64,000 bases of DNA. Source: Pictodentalium vernedei. Taxonomy: Eukaryota; Mollusca; Scaphopoda; Dentaliida; Dentaliidae. Below the pieces are notes generated by a model. That model saw only the letters and a list, made by a program, of their open reading frames with translations. It searched no databases and was not told the origin of the DNA. Both the position numbers and the translations under genes were made by a program. Positions 55,647-64,000 of the stretch are shown piece by piece; positions within the stretch are counted from its first letter, which is position 1; each line of letters begins with the position of its first letter. The stretch covers positions 361,597,704 through 361,661,703 of the forward strand of contig CM062297.1 in the NCBI GenBank assembly GCA_031216915.1, read 5' to 3'.

Positions 55647-56386
55647 CTATATATATCTTTAACAGCAGTTTGTTGTAAAACACCTGAACATATAGAACAT
55701 AGCACCACCGTGCATCATTTTTACTCCACATAAAATTCTTTCAGGTAGTCCGCACGGCTTCAGACGAAGATCATTTGTAAAACATCTATTCACCAGAATT
55801 TAGGCTATTTCTAAAAACGTTCTAGAAAGACAGATAGATGGAACCCTATTTGACTTTTCAAAACCCTTTGGCTAAGTACCCCGTAATCTCCCGCTTCTTA
55901 AATTGAACCACTGTGTAGTCTGTTGTTATATTCTGTACTGGATCCAGCAATTCCAACCAAATAGATATCAGCACGTGTTCCTTGATGTCATTAAATCTTT
56001 ATAATATGAGTCGGCTCTGGCGTCCAGCTGGGAATAATTATTGGACCACTACCATTTTAATCATTCATTAACGACCTACCAGAAACAGTAACTTCTAATA
56101 CTCCTCTTCTGCTGTTGATTGTTTATTATATCAAGTAATGAACAGTGAAACCGGTCGATTCCCCATACAGAAAGACTTTATTAAACTAGAAGACTGAGAA
56201 AATAAATGTCGGATGTCAGTCCATACCGAAAAATACGTCACTCTTGCATCACCAAGAAAAGTAAACCACTAACCCACAACTATTCTTTACACAATCGCAC
56301 TTCGGAGGTTACTTATGACAGAACGTACCTCGGAGTAATTCGGGAATAGATTTGTACAGATTTTTAGTTTCACTCTGAAATCATTT
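55647..56386. other. No gene seen
   Basis: AT-rich, no domains or clear repeats. Confidence 0.4.
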
Positions 56387-56485
56387 GGGTTAAAAATTAA
56401 CCCAAATGAACTGGTTTAGTGAATAAGAACCCAAAATGGGTTCAGATTCACTCAAGCAGTTGCGTTCGTTTAATTTTTTTAACCC
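56387..56485. repeat. Foldback family F1, copy 2
   Basis: GGGTTAAAAATTAACCCAAA to GAATAAGAACCC, mirrored by GGGTTCAGATTCACTCAAG to TTTTTTTAACCC. Related to 38890-38995 by ACTGG...GTGAAT.GAACCCA. Confidence 0.65.
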
Positions 56486-56999
56486 TCCTGATTTTAGAGT
56501 GTTCCCTGGAACACTTCACACCATGGAAATCCGGCAAACAACACTTCGGCAATCAAGAATCATCGATCAGTGCCAGAAAGTTCTCAAATTTCTGACCCCA
56601 CATACACTGTCACAGATGTAATACAAAGTATCCGTTTTTAAATTGTAAATAGTGCGTTTTAATTATACAGGTTAGATCTGTATGGAATTAGTTTTACAAG
56701 ATTGAGTAGAGCTCGCCATGGGAAGAATAAATGAAGAATGTAAAACAATTACTTATTAATCGTTTGGCCGTGATCTTGTACCCTTCGATATTTCAATCGC
56801 GCAGGGACTCAGCACACCTGGCGATCAGTGTTTATGCCAAGTTAGACTACTGCGGCTTTAATAGCCGTTGAGGTATAGCACTTTCAAATATGCGAGCAAA
56901 AGTACACAGAGGAGAACAGATGAAACAAATTCGTTTTTTGTTAACTAATTCACACTGACGCGATGTATTTGATGGTGTTTTACCCCGACTTAACTGTAT

Positions 57000-57187
57000 A
57001 CAGACTGATGTCAAATTACCGAAATGTCAACAAGATACGTTTTCCTATCATACAAGGAATTTAATACGTGTAGTTCAGTTTTGTTTGGCAGAGCTAAATG
57101 AGCTCTGTCAAACAAGTCTGAATTCCTCGTTGCACTATGGAACGACTTTGCAGATTGAATCTTTGAAATTTTGACATCAGTCTGTAG
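57000..57187. repeat. Long foldback
   Basis: Outer arms ACAGACTGATGTCAAATTAC and TTTTGACATCAGTCTGT; inner arms TTTGTTTGGCAGAGCT and AGCTCTGTCAAACAA. GGAATTTAA/GAATTCCT lies between. Loop of 4 bases. Confidence 0.8.
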
Positions 57188-57910
57188 GGGGATTAAATAC
57201 GTAAGTTGTGTATTTAGAATTCTAAAATAAATGCCATAAATGTGCAAAATATTACACTTTAACCCTATAATCTTGACCTTGATCTAATGGCATGTAATGC
57301 AACATTGACCACAATATTTGCGGGTCACCTGCTGTGCAATGTATAGTCACTGTCCCTCCAAAGGATCATATTTATACACTTTACGAACAACACAACGGAC
57401 AGACTAACGGCAGCAATCACCACCCATCACCCAGTTCTAAATTACATGTTTTTTCTGATGCTGTATTCACTTCCATTTTCATAAACTGGGAATGAGGTTT
57501 TAAAACAACCAATTTCCTTATAGTTTGATCCATATTTGGAAGACTGTTCATTTACACCATTCTTCAGTATGTCACCTTATTCGTATATTCGTTTGACTTC
57601 AGTTTTCTATATCGGAATTTAAGTATAAAACTGTTTTCGCAGTTTACGAAAATATAGGATTGAAATATATTACAAGAATAAACTCGAAGAGATAGATAAT
57701 AATTTACTTTTGGTTCTTCGTATAACTTTGTGTTGTGATTGGGACATTCTTGAAGATAATAAGTTGAACAACCGACCACATTATTATTTAGAGAATAAAT
57801 TCTGACACATTTTGTAAGAGTGTTTGATAAAAGTCATATTTATACGGGGAGCTCTTGTCATCATCAAAGCCAATATTGAATGATCGGCTCCTCGTGTTAT
57901 ACATGGTAAG
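57188..57910. other. No gene seen
   Basis: AT-rich, no domains. Confidence 0.4.
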
Positions 57911-58702
57911 CAGGCCTGGCATTCTGAAAAATGCAGGAGGGCAAAAAATCGCTCTCCTCAATCAGCTTAGGAGAGCAATTAGCTTTACACAGCATTTTTT
58001 AAAGTATCCAATTGAATGAACTCATTGAAACTGAAACCAACAGACTACATCAGTGATTTTATTAACTTTATTAAGGTAAAGCGAAATCTCTTAGACATCT
58101 AGATGTCTCACTCAACAACCGAACACACACTTGACAAGACCTGTGTGTGTACCCAGACCTGTTGTCCAAGAAAGTCATACGCCTACCACTACCACCTTCA
58201 ACCCCCCAAGGGGGTTGAAGGTGGTAGTGGTAGGCGTATGACTTTCTTGGACAACAGGTCTGCTTGAATCTACAGTCACATCGTGGTGCAAGTGCTTCAA
58301 GTGACAGGATAGTAGTAATGGTACTAAGTATATTATAGTGTCAATATTCCTTGAATAATTACCCCTCAAACTGTGATGTCAGTTGTTGAACTTTAAACTG
58401 ACAGAAAAAAATATTGCTGTGACCCATTTTGCTTCAAATGATTGCAACTGTGTTTGGGTATGGTTGCAGCCATTACATTTTACCACTAAACCACTTTCAA
58501 AATGAAATTACGTGATGTTATGTGACTTCGAAGTTAAATTACATTTTTGCTTTACAACAAAAATTTAATGTGAGCATAATACATGTAATCTCAATCATCC
58601 GAGACCAAAATATTTAGGAGGGCAATTTTTCGCTCTCCTTAATTCTTTCAGGAGGACAGTAAGGAGAGCTAAAAAATCGCTCTCCTGAAATTGCCAAACC
58701 TG
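57911..58702. mobile_element. hAT-like element carrying a perfect palindrome
   Basis: Ends CAGGCCTGGCATTCTG and TTGCCAAACCTG are imperfect inverted repeats of hAT style. GGTAAG flanks both sides (57905-57910, 58703-58708), 6 bp rather than 8. GGAGAGC/GCTCTCC subterminal motifs with AAAAAATCGCTCTCC recur at both ends. The interior contains the palindrome at 58154-58262. Confidence 0.7.
58154..58262. repeat. Perfect palindrome, 52-bp arms
   Basis: CAGACCTGTTGTCCAAGAAA ... CTACCACCTTCAACCCC, a short loop, then the exact reverse complement ending TTGGACAACAGGTCTG. I found no mismatch in 52 positions. Confidence 0.93.
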
Positions 58703-59099
58703 GGTAAGGTGATCTACTTGTATCAACTACGGTTCACCTAATGCCACAGTCTTTTAATCTTGGAAACCTGCATAAAATCCCCTCCAGTTTTTTCTCCGTC
58801 GATGAGACCAGCCTCTGACATTGTATCCTGGGAAGCTTGGGAACTTTTTCACAAATAATGCGGGAATGCAATCATCAATGAAGAAAGCACAAATATTTTT
58901 TGATTGCACACAGTCGCTGTCCTGTGACCCATTCAATCTGTATGCATAAATGCTTGCGTAAATAATACTAAACCTGTTCATAAGCAATACACCCGCAATG
59001 TGCAGGCCAACCCAAAATGAAGATTCCTATCGAGTCGATTTTTAAAAATATGTTAGCACATTGTATAGGTGCTATCTTTTGATACTCAGAAAAAGAAAG

Positions 59100-59595
59100 G
59101 AAAATAAAGTTCACAAAGGGCCATAACTCTGAAAATAATACCCACAACAATAACATCAGCATTGTATAATGGGTAGACATCAATAGGATACACTTGCTTA
59201 CCAAATATCAAGCCATTCTACCACATACTTCACAAGTCATTCATGATTGGATTTTGGGACGGACAAAATCAAAGTCCATAAAATGCAATAACTCCTACAA
59301 TAATACACTGTACTGTGGCAGAATAGACTTGCACACCAAATATAAAGTCATACCATTGAGTACTCTACAAGTTATTCATGAATTAATTTCAAGGCCGACA
59401 AATTCTAAGTCCATAAAGGCCAATGACTCTAGCAATAAAACAACACCTGCATTTCACTATGGGTAAACAGCAATAGGATACACCTGCATACCAAATACCA
59501 TTTCACTCAACCAAGTTCTTTGCAAGTTATTCATGATTGAATTTTGGGACAGACGGACGGACGGACAAGAGAAATTCTATATACCCCCGCTGAGG
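59100..59595 (+). repeat. Degenerate tandem repeat, about three units of 135-155 bp
   Basis: Anchor words GATACACTTGCTTACCAAAT, GACTTGCACACCAAATAT and GATACACCTGCATACCAAAT at about 59188, 59325 and 59477; each unit continues with CAAGT.ATTCATGATTG-ATTTTGGGAC. Ends in ACGGACGGACGGACAAGAG and CCCCGCTGAGGGCGGGG, a small hairpin. Confidence 0.8.
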
Positions 59596-59660
59596 GCGGG
59601 GATATAAAAACAAGTTTCGATTCCGCGAGTCGACAACACAATAAACACTTAACAAGATAA

Positions 59661-59725
59661 AAGGATCAGTGGTGATTTAATCCTACAGACCTGCAGGGCT
59701 GTAGGATTAAATTATTACTGAACCT
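59661..59725. repeat. Foldback
   Basis: AAGGATCAGTGGTGATTTAA-TCCTACAG, loop ACCTGCAGGGCT, mirror CTGTAGGATTAAATTATTAC-TGAACCTT. Confidence 0.85.
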
Positions 59726-59949
59726 TTCAGAAAATGCAAGACATACATGCCCATTCGCTGTAAACTCCGGTGTATAAGGCGACACCATTCCGTACCTTGT
59801 ATTTGAAAAGGATTGATATATATATCATTTATCTACATCGTTACGGGACGTATTTAAAAAGTAAGTCATGACACCCCACTTCTTAGTAGATGCAGTAGAG
59901 CGCATGATTGCGGCTTAGGTATGCAGGTTTCGCGTCATCGTGAAACCAT

Positions 59950-61095
59950 TGTACACTGAAAAAAGAAACGCAAGTTCAGTTTTGGTAAAATAATGTTTTT
60001 ATCCGTAAACCAAATGTAATAAAATTCGACACGTAGCTACCCCAGTGTACCGTCTAAAGAGTCGTTTGTTAAAATTCAGTCAACCATGACCACGTACGGC
60101 GCTGCATGCTTTCAACAGATTTTTCGACAAATTGTGCATCCGGGGCACGCCACACCAAATCGAAGGTTTGAACAGCACACATCGATTGCACAACATTTAA
60201 TTTCAACTCGAAACATCCACACGTCAAGATAGAGGTATACGTCTCTCACACCTCCGTAACCGACTTCCGACGGCGACGGAGACGGCGTGTCAGGTTATAG
60301 GCCCTCATGGTCGAGTGTGTCCAGAACAGTTAGGAATCGGTTGCGGGAGTTCAAGTCCCTACGTTGGTCCGTAACGTAACCCAGGCGACGTTAACGTCGA
60401 TTTCAATGACTGTGGGCAGATGCACCAAATCCGTTTCACTTGGCCCACTAAAGACGTGTGTTATTCATTGACGAGTCTCGGTTTGCACTTAACATGTCAG
60501 ATGGACGACAACGTTGCTATCGACGTCGAGGTGAGCGATATTCTGACGCGTGCGTTAAGGAAATCGACAGATTCGGGAGAGGGTCAGTTATGGTTTGGGG
60601 TGTGTGGGGAGTTCTCATGACGTGAAAACACATCTCGTGGTCATCGAGGCAATCTTACAGCCGTAACATATCGGGATCAGGTCCTCATGCCTCACATTCT
60701 TCCACTTATCCATGCCCGTAACCTTACGTTGCAACAGGATAAAGCGAGGCCGCACGTTGCTTGGGTTTTTCGTGATTTCCTCAACCAAAACAATGCCCCA
60801 GTTCTCGATTGGCCACCCTACAGTCCAGATTTGTCCTTAATCCAACATTTGTGGGACGAACTGGACAGGAGAGTCAGAAAGCACTTTAACGTCTCAAACA
60901 ACGTCGCTCAGCTCACGCAGGTCCTTCTTCGGGAGTGGAATAACATCCCACAAAGGACCATAATCAACTTGATTGGCTCAATGGTAAGGAGAGTTAGAGC
61001 AGCGACTGAGACCCGGGGTGGGAACACCCGCTATTGATTTTGATCAGAAAATGACTTAGGATACCCCCGTTTTAACATTACCCATTCAAACGCCG
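59950..61095 (+). mobile_element. Second Tc1-like element, right end not found
   Basis: A left end candidate, ACACTGAAAAAAGAAACGCA, lies at about 59955, followed by transposase sequence to 61037. No inverted copy of that end is found before the MITE at 61102 or after it, so the right end is lost or too diverged. Confidence 0.65.
60083..61037 (+). pseudogene. Tc1-like transposase, catalytic Glu replaced
   Basis: DDE transposase of the Tc1 group. The N-terminal DNA-binding part (60083-60400) is shredded by stops. LFIDESRFALNMSDGRQRCY (first catalytic Asp, about 60465) and GSVMVWG are in one frame. A frame change leads to the open C-terminal frame from 60687: LTLQQDKARPHVAW (second Asp, GAT at 60738), VLDWPPYSPDLSLIQHLWDE. 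The usual N-P-I-E-H is S-L-I-Q-H; CAA at 60843 stands where the catalytic Glu codon should be, with the expected DD34E spacing. It ends TRGGNTRY and a stop. Inactive by both frameshift and active-site loss. Confidence 0.85.
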
Positions 61096-61101
61096 TCTGT
61101 G

Positions 61102-61561
61102 TTAACCCTTTACCCAACGTAACGGCCAAAACCGGCCAGCGCTATTCTCAAAAATCGCCAATTAATTTTCAAAATATTTTCATTTTTTGTCTCAAAAACA
61201 TAGGTTATGACCCCTCGTTGGAACGAGCTCGTCGAGCTCGTTCCAACGAGGGGTCATAACCTATGTTTTTGAGACAAAAAATGAAAAAAATTAGTTATTC
61301 AAGAATTTTTTTTGCAAGTGTCGTCTATTTATTATTATTATTTATTGATGTTTAAGGTCACATATTTATGCACAATGGCTAATCATGACCGTGACAGTTT
61401 TATGGGTGGAGGAAGCCGGAGTACCCGGAGAGAACCACCGAGCAACGACGAGCAGCTGCCAGCTCCCCAACATCGTAACTCCGCTCCGCACTGCAGTACA
61501 AGCAGGGTTAGATTGGTTGAAGGCAAGTGTCGTCTGCTTTTCATGTTAGGTAAAGGGTTAA
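61102..61561 (-). mobile_element. piggyBac-like MITE, subfamily B, copy 15 (inverted), split by a SINE
   Basis: TTAA both ends; starts CCCTTTACCCAACGTAACGG, ends TTCATGTTAGGTAAAGGG. Perfect hairpin. The SINE at 61327-61522 lies inside the outer arm between copies of GCAAGTGTCGTCT. Confidence 0.93.
61327..61522 (-). mobile_element. SINE 3' half with 13-bp target duplication
   Basis: GCAAGTGTCGTCT at 61314-61326 and 61523-61535, exact. On the plus strand the insert starts with the antisense tail ATTTATTATTATTATTTATT and ends at AGATTGGTTGAAG in the SINE body, so it is 5' truncated as expected for target-primed reverse transcription. Confidence 0.93.
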
Positions 61562-62143
61562 GACAACAAAACTCTTAAAAATTTAATCAGTAATGAAGAA
61601 ATAACATCAAACTCCAAACAATGAATTATCATCCATAACACATTGAAATATTTATCACAGAAAAAAACCTGAGCTTCTTTTTTCCGCTAGTATACATAAG
61701 AAGGAAACAGTCTCATTATATAATAGAAATGTACTTAATCAGGGGTCACTCGACGAAAATGCATACGCGCACCTCTAAGTGCGTATCTCGATTTTTATAA
61801 CCCTGCGACTTTGGCTTTTGATATTTGATCTAAAAAAACAATAGGTTTTGAGATCTTATAAAGTACCACTCGTGTACCATGTTTGGTAATTTGGTAATTT
61901 AGTATTTTTTCTGGATCGCAAATGGCCAAAAAACACACCTCACCTTGTTTGTATGTGTGAAAGAACCGAGAAACACGCCAAACCGGTCGATGCCCATCAG
62001 TCGGAGAAATTGACCTAAATGTGTCTCAGCTATCGGGTATTTCATTCCATTTCAACATTCAATTTTTGGTCTTTTCACAAAGAGGTGTACTGCAGCCTTG
62101 AGCCGTTTTTCAATCCAATTTTAAGCTAAAAACAAACAGGTGA
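61562..62143. other. No gene seen
   Basis: AT-rich, no domains. Confidence 0.4.
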
Positions 62144-62286
62144 ACAACCCGCATATGTGAAAAAATCCTGCATATGTAAAAACTGCAAATGTGAAAGAAA
62201 ATCAACCGCATATGTAATAAAATCCCACATATGTAAAAAATGGCAGTTTTTCACATATGCGGGATTTTTTCACATATGCGGGTTGT
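62144..62286. repeat. Foldback built from CATATGTGAAAAA units
   Basis: ACAACCCGCATATGTGAAAA-AATCCTGCATATG at the left is mirrored by CATATGCGGGATTTTTTCAC-ATATGCGGGTTGT at the right. Additional CGCATATGTAATAAAATCCC units lie in the loop, so tandem and inverted repetition coexist. Confidence 0.85.
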
Positions 62287-62532
62287 ACACGTCCCCTTTC
62301 AGATGTTTTTTGGAGAGAAGAAGTCCTCAATTGCATATCATTTCCAACGTTTGGCAGACCAGAAGGAACGAAATAACATTTATCTTCATCTAATATCTAT
62401 GCACTGTATCCCTGTCTCGAGGGAAGGGGCTGGCCTACCGTTAACCCTTTGAACCCGATAGGCCGCCTTTCCGGCACGAGATATTATACGTCATAGTTGG
62501 AAGTAGGAAGGAAGCTAACTGAATGGGTGGCG

Positions 62533-62614
62533 TTGACCAATCAATATTTTCAACGTGCAGTCTAAATTATGAATAAGGGCTCTCCCAATTTCTGTCATTG
62601 AACTGACATGGACG
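62533..62614. repeat. Second copy of the 47.2-kb dispersed repeat
   Basis: GACCAATCAATATTTTCAAC, then GAATAAGGGCTC, then GAACTGACATGG match the reverse complement of about 47155-47285. The foldback partner arm is missing here. Confidence 0.65.
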
Positions 62615-64000
62615 ATTCTACACGGGTTCACGGGGTTAAGAGCTCATTTGAATGAAAATAAACTGAGGTGTCTGAGGTGTAATTACAATGAGACAGTTCT
62701 GCACGCTCAGAATTACTACAGCTAAAAACGTACCCACAAACGCTAAATAATAGAACGTCTCTCCCTCCATTCACCAAAAAGTTAATTATATGAAGGCAAA
62801 CATAGAGAAAGATAATGCTATTTTGACGCCATATAACGACAATAACCGGACCCCTGAATCACATACTCACAGCCGTGTCGTATTATTGTAAATTTTATTA
62901 TTATTCCCTGGCCACCGAAAGTAATTATATTCTACGTGTCATTCACAGCCATCTCTCGTACCTCATAAAAACATAGAGTAATTGGAATTTATTCAGAAAT
63001 CAATCACATACAGTCTGATATCTTCTTACTCTTTCACCACTATTCCAGGATTGAGATGAAAGCGACGCAGGCAGATTTATTTAATAACTTCACTGTAAAA
63101 TATTTCCGTTAAATATGGTAAAACGATTGGCAGCCAGGTGCCAGTTCCGGTACAGTAAAAACTTCGGGTAAAAACACTCGTATTGTTTGCAATGACGAGC
63201 TTTTTCTTCTCAACCTCGGACCAGATCCTGGGAACTGATATTTCAGTCCAGCATAAGGCAGTTCAGTGGCGATAGGAACAGGAAAGGAGTATACTAATTA
63301 TACAATAATATGATGTTTGAGAGCAATAAAATATCGCAACACACCTGCACAACATCCATCACCCCCCCCCCTCCCTTTGGGCTAATTACTTGTCCACCAT
63401 CTATGTATAGTAGCCCAGCACCGTTAATACCTAGCGATAGCCGAGGACCGTTAATGCCTGTAGGGGCTGCCAATCACAGATGAAGAGCCAGTAATGGAGC
63501 CAAACGACGTCTCATGTTATTATTATTAGTAGTATTATTATCAATACTTATAAATTATAGGAACGGTTTTCGACCATTTTGGATTTATATTATTTCATGA
63601 AAAGAATCAATGTGAAACACTATTTATGAAGCAATTTAACATATATTTATCTCAACCAACACAACACCAATGAAATGTAAACAGATTTCACGGAAAACGA
63701 AATGATTTCATGCGCAGGACCCCAGCGCGTGCTAGCCGACCCGCGGACGCTAATGACCACAAATAGCCATTAGCGACCGGCTACGTTTTACATTCTTTGT
63801 AGTTTATTATGTTCCCTTATAGGCTCTATAAATTAGTAGTAACATGAAGGTAGCTCAAAATGAACTGATAATAATTAATATCATTAACCTGCAGTCATGC
63901 GGCTGATGGTTACTAATATTAGCCAATGACGAAATAATGATATTTGACGTCTCAAATTCTTCCCATAATGCAGCTCGGAAGTTAACCAATTCAATCTCGT
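62615..64000. other. No gene seen
   Basis: AT-rich to the end of the window. A poly-C run near 63361-63374 and short TTATTATTATTAGTAGTATT runs near 63520; AGCGATAGCCGAGGACCGTT recalls an imperfect duplicate at 63420-63450. No domains. Confidence 0.45.

Overview
This is AT-rich eukaryotic DNA packed with transposable elements. There is no bacterial gene organisation: no operons, no ribosome binding sites and no long intact reading frames. The element set is a tRNA-derived SINE with an AATAAATA-type tail, piggyBac-, hAT- and Tc1-like DNA elements, a Gmr1-like Ty3/gypsy retrotransposon, and dispersed repeats ending in GACGGACGGAC runs. This suggests a marine invertebrate, perhaps a mollusc. That placement is inference; nothing here fixes the species. 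I see no confident host gene. One weak exon candidate lies at 51800-52071 (-).

Layout. 0-9 kb: a diverged direct duplication, several foldback elements, three piggyBac-like MITEs, two hAT-like elements and two SINEs. 9.1-10.6 kb: a Tc1-like transposon with both inverted ends and a broken transposase. 10.6-13.8 kb: a short TIR family interleaved with SINEs, then a hAT-like element carrying a MITE. 14.0-18.4 kb: a decayed Ty3/gypsy element (LTR, primer site, gag, protease, integrase, start of RT) whose integrase precedes RT. 18.6-26.3 kb: two copies of a dispersed repeat (R1) with a small coding remnant, a SINE > hAT > MITE nest, and a long inverted repeat. 26-36 kb: mostly non-coding, with palindromes, MITEs and a 37-bp minisatellite. 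36-38.4 kb: a LINE endonuclease fragment and a decayed gene (P2) with acidic motifs reminiscent of FEN/PIN nucleases. 38-47 kb: more R1 and R3 repeat copies carrying nested insertions. 47.8-48.8 kb: a second decayed gene (P1, minus strand), probably from the same multicopy invertebrate family as P2. 49-64 kb: hAT-like insertions, a perfect 52-bp-arm palindrome, a second Tc1-like transposase and a MITE split by a SINE.

The most striking property is structural. Fourteen full copies and one partial copy of a roughly 250-bp TTAA-flanked MITE share a perfect central palindrome. More than twenty other, mostly unrelated, foldback or hairpin elements lie between them. Several insertions can be proved inside the window because a paralogous repeat copy keeps the empty site. 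The protein-coding material is all transposon-derived and inactivated by stops, frameshifts or deletions, so the genes do not form a working pathway. What can be read is a layered insertion history.
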